Under the pieces are notes generated by a model. That model was given only the letters and a program-made list of their open reading frames with translations. It was not told where the DNA came from and ran no database searches. Of a stretch of 64,000 nt of DNA, positions 54,371 to 63,368 are shown piece after piece; positions within the stretch are counted from its first letter, which is position 1, and the number at the start of each line of letters is the position of its first letter. The DNA comes from an uncultured Duncaniella sp. (lineage in GTDB: Bacteria; Bacteroidota; Bacteroidia; Bacteroidales; Muribaculaceae), in contig CAJULW010000010.1 of the NCBI GenBank assembly GCA_910587515.1, forward strand, positions 62,001-126,000. Reading direction: 5' to 3'. Position numbers and translations under genes: made by a program.

Positions 54371-56020
54371 TTAAAATAGTGTTAGGATCAACGCTTGTGC
54401 GGCTACGACGCGGAGGAACATGGTGAGAGGATAAACTGTAGAATATGCTACAGCGGGAGCGTCACTGCCGGTTGAATTATTGGCGTAAGCGAGTGCTGGA
54501 GGATCGGTGCACCCACCGGATACAAGACCCATAATAGTCAGATAGTTGATCTTATATACTCCGCGTGCGATGATTCCTACTATAAGTAACGGTACAAATG
54601 TTATTATGAATCCCCAGATCACCCACCACATACCTGTGGAATTGAACACGGTGTCGGCAAAACCTTTGCCTGACGAGATTCCCACGGAAGCGAGAAAGAG
54701 ACAGATGCCAAGCTCGCGCATAAGAAGCGAGGCGGATGATGATGTATAAGTGACAAGTTTGAATTTATAGCCGAAGCGGCTGAGCAATATAGCCACAACA
54801 AGCGGTCCTCCGGCAAGTCCGAGTTTCATCCCGAAACCGACATTGATGGAGCCAAGGATTATACCGAAAAGTATACCGATGAATATTGTGATGAGGTTGG
54901 GTTGGTTTAGGCGTTTCATCGAGTTTCCGAGGCGTACACCGAGACGTTCGATATCGTTAAGGTAGCCGACCACCACAAGTCGGTCTCCCATCTGAAGGCG
55001 GAGGTTGGGAGAAGCGAGAAGATCCACTCCTGCGCGGTTGACCCGGGTGCAGTTAAGCGAGTAGGCGGTATGGAGACGCAGGTCTCCGAGGGGCACACCG
55101 TTGTATTTGCTTTGTGTTACGACGATACGACGCGAATATACCTGACTTTGAACCTCTTCCCAGTCAATTTCTATTTCATGACCGATTACGCCCATGAATT
55201 TCATTTCGTCTGCCGGAGCGAGAACGACAAAAATTTTGTCTCCCACGTGAAGCTCTGTCTTGGATGTGGGAATTATCACTTTCCCGTCAGAACCCATTAG
55301 ACGTGAGACGACGAAATCACAATCAAGTATCTGATGTAATTCATAAAGGGTTTTTCCGTCGATGAGTTTGTTGGTGACCTCGAACGATACTATGAGCGGT
55401 TTTTGTTGAGAACCTTCTATTTCTTGTTCGATAGCGCGGATTTCATCGTCGGTCTTGATTTTGAAGATCGCTTTTATGATAAGCATTGATAGGATTATGC
55501 CTATTACCCCGAGTGGATATGCGGCCGCATATCCCATTGCCATTATATTGATGGCCTCGGTCGTTCCGGCTGTCTGCTGTGCGGCGGCGAGGCCTGGCGT
55601 GTTGGTGACGGCTCCGGACATCACACCGACAAGAGCGGAAATGCTTGTATTGCCGTCAATAAAGAAAATTGCGAGTACAATGGCGACGTTTAGTGCTATA
55701 ATCAATACGGCAAGTCCGTTCAGCAGTATTCCACCTTTTTTGAACGATGAGAAGAAACCGGGACCTACCTGTATGCCTATCGCGAAAATGAATAGTATCA
55801 GGCCGAATTCCCTTACGAATTTAAGTACCTCTGGGTTGACCACATAGCCGAAATGTCCCATGATGATGCCGACGAAGAGCACGAATGTGACACCGAGAGA
55901 GATACCTCCGATTTTAAGTTTTCCGAGAAAGATACCGGAGGCGATGACGAAAGAATAGAGCACAAGGGTGCTCGCAAGCTCCGTATGTCCCGGCCCTATC
56001 AGGTCAATTAACCATTCCAT
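54371..56020 (-). CDS. AspT/YidE-type putative transporter with two RCK_C domains
   Basis: A 549-residue membrane protein of the aspartate:alanine exchanger family. Two homologous membrane halves, each with a TNTPGL or CTDPPAL motif (GVMSGAVTNTPGLAAAQQTA and GLVSGGCTDPPALAYANNST), flank two cytoplasmic TrkA-C/RCK_C-type domains (for example VGDKIFVVLAPADEMKFMGV and MGDRLVVVGYLNDIERLGVR). Related proteins exchange dicarboxylates or amino acids; this branch is uncharacterised and its substrate is unknown. It has its own promoter (56084-56116) and terminator. Confidence 0.88.
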   Translation of the reverse strand: MEWLIDLIGPGHTELASTLVLYSFVIASGIFLGKLKIGGISLGVTFVLFVGIIMGHFGYVVNPEVLKFVREFGLILFIFAIGIQVGPGFFSSFKKGGILLNGLAVLIIALNVAIVLAIFFIDGNTSISALVGVMSGAVTNTPGLAAAQQTAGTTEAINIMAMGYAAAYPLGVIGIILSMLIIKAIFKIKTDDEIRAIEQEIEGSQQKPLIVSFEVTNKLIDGKTLYELHQILDCDFVVSRLMGSDGKVIIPTSKTELHVGDKIFVVLAPADEMKFMGVIGHEIEIDWEEVQSQVYSRRIVVTQSKYNGVPLGDLRLHTAYSLNCTRVNRAGVDLLASPNLRLQMGDRLVVVGYLNDIERLGVRLGNSMKRLNQPNLITIFIGILFGIILGSINVGFGMKLGLAGGPLVVAILLSRFGYKFKLVTYTSSSASLLMRELGICLFLASVGISSGKGFADTVFNSTGMWWVIWGFIITFVPLLIVGIIARGVYKINYLTIMGLVSGGCTDPPALAYANNSTGSDAPAVAYSTVYPLTMFLRVVAAQALILTLF

Positions 56021-56083
56021 TGTTTATTTTTTAATATGGGGTTGAATATTCAGGCTTTGCTACCTGCCTGCTTTTGGAGTGTG

Positions 56084-56116
56084 CAAAGGTACGATTAAAT
56101 TCTATTTTTTTAACAA
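56084..56116 (-). promoter_or_regulatory. Promoter of the AspT/YidE-type transporter
   Basis: On the minus strand TTG (complement of 56114-56116), a 22-base spacer and TACCTTTG (complement of 56084-56091) fit the Bacteroidetes pattern with slightly long spacing. The leader would be about 57 bases. Confidence 0.55.
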
Positions 56117-56143
56117 TAGTGACAGCTAATTTTTATGACCGCG

Positions 56144-57535
56144 TCAAGGTTTTTTTGAAAATTGCAGTTCTTTTTCATAGACGGTTTTTTTGAATGAACG
56201 GAAGATGAGTAGGGATGCGACAATCAAAGCTCCAGAAAAGCTGTAATATACGCCTACGTTCATAAGTCCGAGTCCATTGGAAAGAAACAGAAGAAACGGT
56301 ATGCCTATTATGATGTAACTTACGATCGAGATCCATAGAAGCGGTTTGACTTCCGATGTCCCGCGCAACGCGTTGGCATATGTGAGTTGGATCGCGTCGC
56401 CGTATTGGTAAAGAATGAGTGGCGCGATGAGCATCATGGCGGCCGCTGTCACTTCCGGGTCGGGGGTGAAGACCTGTATCAGATTTTTTCCTCCTATAAG
56501 AAAAATTACTGATGCGATGGTGCTTAACAACAGGTTGAGATGGATGCCTGCCGAAGTGATCCGTCGTATTCCGGTGATGTCTCTAAGGCCGGTGTAGTTG
56601 GCCACACGTATGGAAGTCGCTACTCCGAAACTCATATAGGTCATGAAACCGAATTGCGCTATGGTATTTACGACTTGGTATGAGGCGAGTTGTATTTTGC
56701 CGAACCATCCCGAGACAATGGCACCGAATGACCATAGAAAACATTCCACTCCGCTTTGGATCATTACCGGGTATGAGGTGGACCACACGGTTCCACATAC
56801 TTTTCCTAAATCGGCCGATCGTTCACGCAAACCGGAGATGTATTTTCGGTAGCGTTTTGAAAGCAGGAAAAATGTGATTATTCCGCACATAGCTGAATAT
56901 CTGGCTATGAGAGTGCTGATCCCGGCTCCTGATAGCCCGAGTTGCGGAGCTCCGAAATTACCGTAGATGAGAGCGTAATTTCCGGAAATGTTTATGACGT
57001 TTGACGCAAGTATCATCCACATCGGAGTAGCTGTGTCTGTGGAGCCGTTGGCGGTCTGTTGGCAACAATTGAATATCGCCATCGGAAAGAGGGTGGCGAG
57101 TATTATGAGATAGTAGTCTTTTATCAGCGGCATGAGTTCTTCCGGTTGACCGAAACGGTCAAGGAAGAAATAAAGGATGCCCATTATGGCTGTAAAACCG
57201 AGAGATACAATCGCGTTTACAGTCAATCCCGCTCTAAGTGTGACACCTACGAGCGTGTGTTCGCCACGACTGTACAGTGAGCCGATCAACGGTGTCATGC
57301 CGGCCGCAAATCCGATCTGCATAACTGTGGCGATCATGAAAAGGCTGTTGACGAAAGCCGCGGCCGCGAGTTCGTCGGTTCCGTATGCGCCTACCATCAT
57401 TGTGTCTGCGAAACTGACCACTATTATTCCGACCTGTGTGACGAGGACCGGGAGGCCAAGTCGCCATAGGCTTTTGTATTCCGCTTTGTATGCTTTCCAG
57501 AAATTTGCTTTGTTTGTCAGTGATGATGGTCTCAT
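56144..57535 (-). CDS. MATE family efflux transporter
   Basis: A 463-residue multidrug/toxin exporter of the MATE family with twelve hydrophobic helices in two bundles. Typical stretches are LGLPVLVTQVGIIVVSFADT, AAAFVNSLFMIATVMQIGFA, ANGSTDTATPMWMILASNVI and YANALRGTSEVKPLLWISIV. It would export cationic compounds in exchange for sodium or protons; the substrate is unknown. It is monocistronic, with a -7 box at 57561-57568. Confidence 0.92.
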   Translation of the reverse strand: MRPSSLTNKANFWKAYKAEYKSLWRLGLPVLVTQVGIIVVSFADTMMVGAYGTDELAAAAFVNSLFMIATVMQIGFAAGMTPLIGSLYSRGEHTLVGVTLRAGLTVNAIVSLGFTAIMGILYFFLDRFGQPEELMPLIKDYYLIILATLFPMAIFNCCQQTANGSTDTATPMWMILASNVINISGNYALIYGNFGAPQLGLSGAGISTLIARYSAMCGIITFFLLSKRYRKYISGLRERSADLGKVCGTVWSTSYPVMIQSGVECFLWSFGAIVSGWFGKIQLASYQVVNTIAQFGFMTYMSFGVATSIRVANYTGLRDITGIRRITSAGIHLNLLLSTIASVIFLIGGKNLIQVFTPDPEVTAAAMMLIAPLILYQYGDAIQLTYANALRGTSEVKPLLWISIVSYIIIGIPFLLFLSNGLGLMNVGVYYSFSGALIVASLLIFRSFKKTVYEKELQFSKKP

Positions 57536-57560
57536 AGGTTTTTAAGGTCTTTCAGTTTGG

Positions 57561-57568
57561 CAAAGATA
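57561..57568 (-). promoter_or_regulatory. -7 box upstream of the MATE transporter gene
   Basis: On the minus strand this reads TATCTTTG, a consensus match, about 25 bases before the start codon at 57535. A -33 partner is not clear. Confidence 0.45.
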
Positions 57569-57594
57569 CGAAAATTTGAACTCAAGGTAATAGG

Positions 57595-57630
57595 AAACGG
57601 CTGATCACTTATGGTAACCAGCCGTTTTTT
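57595..57630. terminator. Stem-loop downstream of trigger factor
   Basis: AAACGGCTG (57595-57603) pairs with its complement at 57619-57627. The T-run is on the + side; on the minus strand, the direction of tig, the tail is weaker (TTTCC). It lies 22 bases past the tig stop and probably ends that transcript. Confidence 0.6.
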
Positions 57631-57651
57631 AGATATGCTTCACAAGCTTGC

Positions 57652-58992
57652 TTATGCTTCCTGAGCTATTGACTTGAACTCATCCAAAGAGACTGTTTTC
57701 TTATCGAGAGTGACAGTCTTTTCGATTGTGTCGTAAAGCTTTGAGGTGAGAACCTGCTGTGTGAGTTGCTGGCGTATTTCAGGTTTTTCAAGCTGTTCTT
57801 TGGCATAACGTGTGATGATCTCGTCATCGATTCCAGCCATGCCGTACTGTGCGAACTGACGGCCTGTAAGGTATTTTGCCATCTGCATTACCTCGTCGGC
57901 TTCAACCTTGATGTCAAGAGCCTTCAAGAGGTTGGTCTCGATGATCTCATGTTTGATGCCGGCTTCCTGGGCGTTGTAAGCTTCGTCTGCGTTTTCAGCT
58001 TCGGCAAAGAAGAGTTTCTTGATGGTTTCTGAGGGAAGTGTCATTGAACCGAACTTCTCCATCATACATTTGTCGAATTGGTTGCGGAACAAGATGTGGC
58101 TGTTCTGGCTGAGTTCTGCCGCGATCATGTCTTTGATCGCATTGCGATATTCTTCCTCGTTATGTACTTTGTCCTCACCGAACACCATTTTGTAGTATTC
58201 GTCATTAAGCTCCGCGGGGACGTTCACGATAATTTCTGAAATTGCCATTTCGAAGTCACTCTTGACATCACCTGCGATAGCTTTGTCGACATGGAGCATC
58301 GATGCGAGTTCTCCTGCGTCACCGGCTGCGGCTTTCCAAGGATTGAACACGACTTTGTCGCCGGGTTTCTTTCCGTTGAATTTCGCTGCTTCTTCTTTGT
58401 CTTTGAAATAGAGCGGGAATACGATGCCGTCCGTAACCTGGATGGCTCCTTCATTTGAATTAACGCTTCCGTCTTCGTTGAGTTGCATGAGAGTGCCTTT
58501 CACGACTCCGTCTTCGGTCATTTCCTGTCCGGGTTCCTGTTTGCCGAAACGTTTGCGCATGTTCTTGTCCTGCTCCTCGATCATCTCGTCGGTAACCTCG
58601 ATCTCATAGTAGGGATAGTGGTCTTCATTTGACGGTTTGATGTCGAGTTGCGGGATGAGGGCGAGGTCATATTTGAATTCCTGGTCACCGTCTTCGAAAG
58701 CTTCTTTCACCTCTACGGGTAATGGATGGCCCATAACCGGAAGATTGTTTTCGGTTATATAGTCGACCACAGCGCGATAAACAACGTCATTGATCACGTC
58801 GCTGGTCATCTGCTTGCCGAAACGGCGTTTGAGTTCTCCGAAAGGCACATGTCCTTTGCGGAATCCGGGAATGACATGAGTGCGGCCAAGTTCCTTGAGC
58901 TTCTTGGTCACATCGTCCTTATAATCGTTTTCTTCAATCGCCACGGTCAGACGTACGTCTACGGGTGAAATCTCGTCCTTTGTAATTTTCAT
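57652..58992 (-). CDS. tig: Trigger factor chaperone
   Basis: A 446-residue ribosome-associated chaperone. The ribosome-binding loop is GFRKGHVP (canonical GFRxGxxP). A PPIase-like domain (about 150-245) is divergent from the FKBP core, as usual in Bacteroidetes. The helical C-terminal arms include KAGIK-like segments such as EAGIKHEIIETNLLKAL. It binds nascent chains at the ribosome exit. It has its own promoter at 59087-59117. Confidence 0.93.
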   Translation of the reverse strand: MKITKDEISPVDVRLTVAIEENDYKDDVTKKLKELGRTHVIPGFRKGHVPFGELKRRFGKQMTSDVINDVVYRAVVDYITENNLPVMGHPLPVEVKEAFEDGDQEFKYDLALIPQLDIKPSNEDHYPYYEIEVTDEMIEEQDKNMRKRFGKQEPGQEMTEDGVVKGTLMQLNEDGSVNSNEGAIQVTDGIVFPLYFKDKEEAAKFNGKKPGDKVVFNPWKAAAGDAGELASMLHVDKAIAGDVKSDFEMAISEIIVNVPAELNDEYYKMVFGEDKVHNEEEYRNAIKDMIAAELSQNSHILFRNQFDKCMMEKFGSMTLPSETIKKLFFAEAENADEAYNAQEAGIKHEIIETNLLKALDIKVEADEVMQMAKYLTGRQFAQYGMAGIDDEIITRYAKEQLEKPEIRQQLTQQVLTSKLYDTIEKTVTLDKKTVSLDEFKSIAQEA

Positions 58993-59086
58993 TTTTTACT
59001 ATCTGTTTAAGTAGTTTTGTTAATTTCGATGGTTGGGGGCGGGGCTGGCCGTGGAAATTACGGATATGCTCCTTTTAATCAAGGTG

Positions 59087-59117
59087 CAAAATTAACAAAA
59101 AAATCCCGAAACGCAAA
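59087..59117 (-). promoter_or_regulatory. Promoter of the trigger factor gene
   Basis: On the minus strand TTTG (complement of 59114-59117), exactly 19 bases, and TAATTTTG (complement of 59087-59094) give a consensus promoter. The -33 box lies 4 bases after the stop codon of the upstream GH13 gene. The leader would be about 90 bases. Confidence 0.65.
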
Positions 59118-59120
59118 ACT

Positions 59121-61697
59121 TTACATTACTGCTACTTTAACGGATTTAGAGTCTACTCTGACGATATAGACGCCGGGCGAGAGACGGGAGCCGACAGGCA
59201 GGCTTATACCGCTTAGATTGTGTATGCTTAGATTGGAGTAGGGGCTATGTATGTGTATATAGCCGTTTTCGACGGATATCTCTGGCTGTTTGCCGACGCT
59301 GTTGTCGATAGTGGTGTCGTCAATGCCCGATTCGAGGTCGGTTCCGTATACAGCGAAAGTTCCGGCTTTGAGGCGGACACCGTTGTCGGTGAGTAGCGGG
59401 GATTCGTTGTGGCTTGACGTGATGAGCTCGTATTTTGAATCCGAAAGATTAGCGGTCGTGCCAGTGGCTGGATTTTTAGGAAACGGTATCACGGTGGATT
59501 CAGTTGGTTTCTTTGCTGCGGGATTTACGACAAGATAAAGCTCTTTCGAGCCATTGGATAGGCTGATGTATCGTGAGGTGGCCGAACTTAGCTGTATGTC
59601 GGAGGCTGCGGTTTCCATAAAAAGATCCGGATGTTCTTTCCTGATATTGCAAAGTGTGGCGAATGTGTCGTGAAGACCTCTTTGCACAGTCTTGTTCAGG
59701 TCGTTCCAGGAAACTTTCTTTGGATCGGTCAGATTTTCGGTTGGGTTATTGTTGTTGTCGTATTTTTTTGTCGGTGTCATGTTGCCGAGCTCTTCGAACT
59801 GCCAGATCATGTGTGCTCCTGGCGAAAGCAGCATTTGTGCGGCCATTGAACCTATGCGTAAACATAGGTCTGTATATGAGCCTTTTACTACACTCCCATC
59901 CTGCGATGTCGCTCCGTAAGCCGTGCGCTCTTCATCGTGGCTTTCCGCGTAACTTATTGTCGAACCCCACAAACGATCGTCATACGGAGCGTAGAAGCGG
60001 ACGAGCGACATGTCGCCTATGCCGGTAACGTAGTTTCGTGCGCTCCAATTGACGTTTGCCCAATTTATCTCACCGTCGCGAGCCATGTCGTTTTCTTCTT
60101 GGCTGCCGGCAAGGTTTTCGTTTATGAAATAGGCGTCTGGTTTGATGGAGATTATGTGGTCACGCAAGGCTTTCATTCGTGCTATGCGGGAGGCGTTGAA
60201 TTTGTTAGTGTTAGATTCTACGGGTGCGTTCCATGTGTTGGTTGATGGGTCGTAGGTGTTTCCGTAGCTGTCGTTGTCGCCAAGCCCTTTGACGAGGTCG
60301 AAACGGAAGCCGTCTACTTTGTAATATGTCAGCCAATAGTCGAGAGCATCGCGCCACTGTTGCTGTACAAGTTCGCAATCTTGGTTCCAATCGTTAAGTA
60401 CGCTGTAGGAGTGTGGAGCGGAGCCATTGTAGAACGGACTGATGTTGCGACGTGCCATTTCATACCATGGGTGCATACCGTCGCTTTGGTTGAAAACGAT
60501 ATCGAGTATGACTGCCATTCCACGTTCATGTGCACCGTCGATAAGAGCGCGATAGTCGTCCGGTGTACCGTATGCTTTGTCGGGAGCCATATAAAAATTG
60601 GTGTTGTATCCCCATGAGTTGTTGCCTCCGAACTCCATGATAGGTAATAATTCGATAGCGTTTACCCCGAGGTCTTTAAGGTAGTCGAGTTTGCCTATGG
60701 CTCCGGTTACCGTCCCGTCACCGAATGCTTTACCTTCGGTTCCTGTGAAGTCGCGTATCAGAAGTTCATAGATGATAAGGTCGTTTTGTCTGACGCCTTT
60801 GAAATTGTCCACCTTCCAGTCATATTCGTTTTGTTCGCTGTTGTATACCGCCAACGGGACTTTCTGTATTTTGTCTGACGGATATTCCGGAATGGATGGA
60901 AAGACCTGTGAGGGGATGTATTGGTCGTTGAACGGATCAAGGATGAGGTTGGCGTATGGGTCTCCTATGCGTATGGAGCCATCGACGAGATAATAGTACA
61001 TGTAGTCTTTGCCTTTTTCGAGGTTTTCGACCGTATGCCAGAAATAACGGACACCGTTGACCTCTTGGTAGTTCATTGTGTTTGAGGACGAAATGGCATA
61101 GTCGTCCCATGAACCGACAATGTTGCAATTGTTTTTGTCTGGTGCGGCAAGACAAAATGTGACAGAGCCGTCCGCATTTTGCCGTGCTCCCATTTTGGGT
61201 GTTCCGCCCGGGTAATCTGCCTGTCTGGATGTCGAGAATTCTTTGGGGAATACTTCAACAAGTATATCTCCGCCTGTACTTGTCTTGGCTTCAGAACTTC
61301 CGGTGGAATTACGGAACACGAACGCGAGTTTCTCAATGTGTTCTGTCGGGTCGGTTATGTCGTAATAGCTTCGGATGTCGGGGATTGTCAGTTGCCACGT
61401 GAATGGCTCGACGTATGTCAGTTTGAATTTGTCGCTGTTGTCGCCCCATGTGGGTGTCTGTTTCCAGTCGGATACACTCTTGCTTTTATTGGTGATCACG
61501 CCCGTATGGGCGTATATTGGGGTTGACGCTGTCGCATCAATTAACCCGCGGTTGCCTCCGTCGGAATGAAACGTGATTACGATGTCTTTGGTGTTTTCGT
61601 CAATCAAGGCCGGAGTCGTGGTCACGCTTTGGGCGGTTGCGGTCATGAGCATCGGCATAAATAATGCCGACATGAGATTGCGTAACGATGGTTTCAT
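59121..61697 (-). CDS. GH13 alpha-amylase family enzyme with T9SS-like C-terminus
   Basis: An 858-residue secreted starch-active enzyme. After the signal peptide (about 1-23) come an N-terminal beta domain (about 25-150), a CBM48-like domain (about 165-280: MGARQNADGSVTFCLAAPDK) and the GH13 barrel. The catalytic triad is Asp467 in GFRFDLVKG, Glu527 in FINENLAG and Asp588 in AESHDEER. A beta domain follows, then a C-terminal segment (IHNLSGISLPVGSRLSPGVY) like a T9SS sorting domain. The domain order fits pullulanase or alpha-amylase; the precise linkage is not readable. It is not in a sus cluster. Confidence 0.9.
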   Translation of the reverse strand: MKPSLRNLMSALFMPMLMTATAQSVTTTPALIDENTKDIVITFHSDGGNRGLIDATASTPIYAHTGVITNKSKSVSDWKQTPTWGDNSDKFKLTYVEPFTWQLTIPDIRSYYDITDPTEHIEKLAFVFRNSTGSSEAKTSTGGDILVEVFPKEFSTSRQADYPGGTPKMGARQNADGSVTFCLAAPDKNNCNIVGSWDDYAISSSNTMNYQEVNGVRYFWHTVENLEKGKDYMYYYLVDGSIRIGDPYANLILDPFNDQYIPSQVFPSIPEYPSDKIQKVPLAVYNSEQNEYDWKVDNFKGVRQNDLIIYELLIRDFTGTEGKAFGDGTVTGAIGKLDYLKDLGVNAIELLPIMEFGGNNSWGYNTNFYMAPDKAYGTPDDYRALIDGAHERGMAVILDIVFNQSDGMHPWYEMARRNISPFYNGSAPHSYSVLNDWNQDCELVQQQWRDALDYWLTYYKVDGFRFDLVKGLGDNDSYGNTYDPSTNTWNAPVESNTNKFNASRIARMKALRDHIISIKPDAYFINENLAGSQEENDMARDGEINWANVNWSARNYVTGIGDMSLVRFYAPYDDRLWGSTISYAESHDEERTAYGATSQDGSVVKGSYTDLCLRIGSMAAQMLLSPGAHMIWQFEELGNMTPTKKYDNNNNPTENLTDPKKVSWNDLNKTVQRGLHDTFATLCNIRKEHPDLFMETAASDIQLSSATSRYISLSNGSKELYLVVNPAAKKPTESTVIPFPKNPATGTTANLSDSKYELITSSHNESPLLTDNGVRLKAGTFAVYGTDLESGIDDTTIDNSVGKQPEISVENGYIHIHSPYSNLSIHNLSGISLPVGSRLSPGVYIVRVDSKSVKVAVM

Positions 61698-61817
61698 GTC
61701 TTAAAAAGAAATAAGTGTAAGTAAGTTTAATGAAAAAGAAAACGTATGATAATGATAGAAGAAAAATATGATGTCTGTATGACTGCGGATTTTTTATAAT
61801 CCGGTGTTAGATGCGTG

Positions 61818-63281
61818 TTAAAGCATGGGGTCGAATTCATCGGCCGGTATCTCATTTTCGGCCTTTAGTGCGCGGATGATGTTCTTAAGGTTTTCTACAT
61901 AGCCGGTTACCATGGCGCCTGTTGATGCCGGGGTTAGCTTGAACAAATGGCTCAGCTCGGAGTTGGAGTGCGCCTTGCGGTAGTTTTTTATGGATGAATA
62001 TATCTGAGAGGCTTCATCGAGTGCGGTTTCACGGTGACCGGTGCGTACAAGACTCATTATATAGGGGAAAGTGACCGCTGGCAGATAGGGCCATTGGAGC
62101 TTTTCCTGCTTCGTGCGGTATAAACTGATGATTTTGTCGAACTGTAATCCGAAATAGCATATTTCCATTACGAATGGGAGTTCGTTTTCGAAGCCCTTGA
62201 TTTCGTCGTAGGTCAGGCAGATTAGAGCCGCGGAGGAGAATTGTCCGTGGGCAACATGATTTCGGGCCCATTCGACAGCGTCCTTCTCTCCTACATAGCC
62301 TGAATTAATGATACTGCGGACGAATGGATATGCCTTTTCTTTGTCAAGCACCAACAGCACATCCACCGCTAAGCGTGAATTGAGATGTTCGTTAAGATAT
62401 TTACACAGCATCTCTGCCGCCTGTGTTTGCCGGCCTGTTTCCATAAGGGCGGCGGCGAAGGTCGATATATCGGTTTCTTCCACCTCTTGCGATTCGACCA
62501 CGCGGCTGTAGATCTCGGCAACCGCTTCCGCTCCGCGTTCGAGTCTGTAGAGCGCGGCTCCTTTTATCCGCAGTCCCATTATCGAGTCGGGGTCGATGGC
62601 AAGGGCATATTCCGCAGAGGACAAAGCGCTTTCGTAGGCATCAGAGTTTATCTGTACTGTGGCCAGACGCAACCAAAAATCGAGGTTGAAAGGCTCAAGC
62701 ATTGTCAATTCCTCAAAAAGTATGGCTGCGGTCGACAAATCTTCATTCTCCTCGGTTCTGTCTGCGAACTCATACAGGAAAGTTTGAGGATAGGAGCATT
62801 TTTCCTGTATGCGTTCTTTGTTGTTCATGAGCCATGAATCCAGTCCCATTTCGATGGCATAGTCGGTAAACTGTATTATGCCTTCGTCTTCAAAATCGTC
62901 TGTGACTGACAGGATTTCTTCAAGGGACGCCGTTATTTCGCTTTTTTGCATAGACAAATCCGAGTTGCGAGCGCGCAACTCGAGGAGACGGTTAAGAACA
63001 CTTCCCGTATTGACTCTGCGGTTTAGCTCAGCGGTAGTTTCAACATCACCGAAAGAATAATATAGCCAAGCCCGACGTGTGGCCAAAGCTTCACTTTTAG
63101 GATAATGTGCAGCTCCATAGAGCAATACTTCCATTTTGACTACGTAGTTATCGTAGTCGGAAGCATAGTCGAATATATCTATAAGGTCATTCTCGTCGAA
63201 AAAGGCTTCGGTGTTTCCGCGTTTGACAACTTCCGACTCAAATTCCTCGTATAAGTCGCGTCGTTCGTTTTGTTCGTCCAT
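61818..63281 (-). CDS. Tetratricopeptide repeat protein
   Basis: A 487-residue acidic cytoplasmic protein made of helical repeats. TPR-like units include AAILFEELTMLEPFNLDFWL, SALSSAEYALAIDPDSIMGL and VAEIYSRVVESQEVEETDIS. TPR arrays mediate protein contacts; the partner is unknown. It follows glnS after 87 bases, with a perfect hairpin at 63306-63334 between them. Confidence 0.82.
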   Translation of the reverse strand: MDEQNERRDLYEEFESEVVKRGNTEAFFDENDLIDIFDYASDYDNYVVKMEVLLYGAAHYPKSEALATRRAWLYYSFGDVETTAELNRRVNTGSVLNRLLELRARNSDLSMQKSEITASLEEILSVTDDFEDEGIIQFTDYAIEMGLDSWLMNNKERIQEKCSYPQTFLYEFADRTEENEDLSTAAILFEELTMLEPFNLDFWLRLATVQINSDAYESALSSAEYALAIDPDSIMGLRIKGAALYRLERGAEAVAEIYSRVVESQEVEETDISTFAAALMETGRQTQAAEMLCKYLNEHLNSRLAVDVLLVLDKEKAYPFVRSIINSGYVGEKDAVEWARNHVAHGQFSSAALICLTYDEIKGFENELPFVMEICYFGLQFDKIISLYRTKQEKLQWPYLPAVTFPYIMSLVRTGHRETALDEASQIYSSIKNYRKAHSNSELSHLFKLTPASTGAMVTGYVENLKNIIRALKAENEIPADEFDPML

Positions 63282-63305
63282 CAGTTGAAGTGAGTCGGAG
63301 TGTTA

Positions 63306-63334
63306 ATGTCAGGAAACATGCTGTTTCCTGACAT
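63306..63334 (-). terminator. Perfect hairpin between glnS and the TPR gene
   Basis: Thirteen pairs (63306-63318 with 63322-63334) close a 3-base loop. On the minus strand the tail is ATTAACA, not a T-run, so it may be a partial terminator or an mRNA processing element within a glnS-TPR transcript. Confidence 0.55.
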
Positions 63335-63368
63335 GGTTATGATTTTGATGTGTCAGTGGTAACGATAT

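Noticed and set aside
61786..61803. Terminator after the TPR gene
   Set aside because: Only six pairs, with the T-run inside the loop instead of after the stem on the gene strand.
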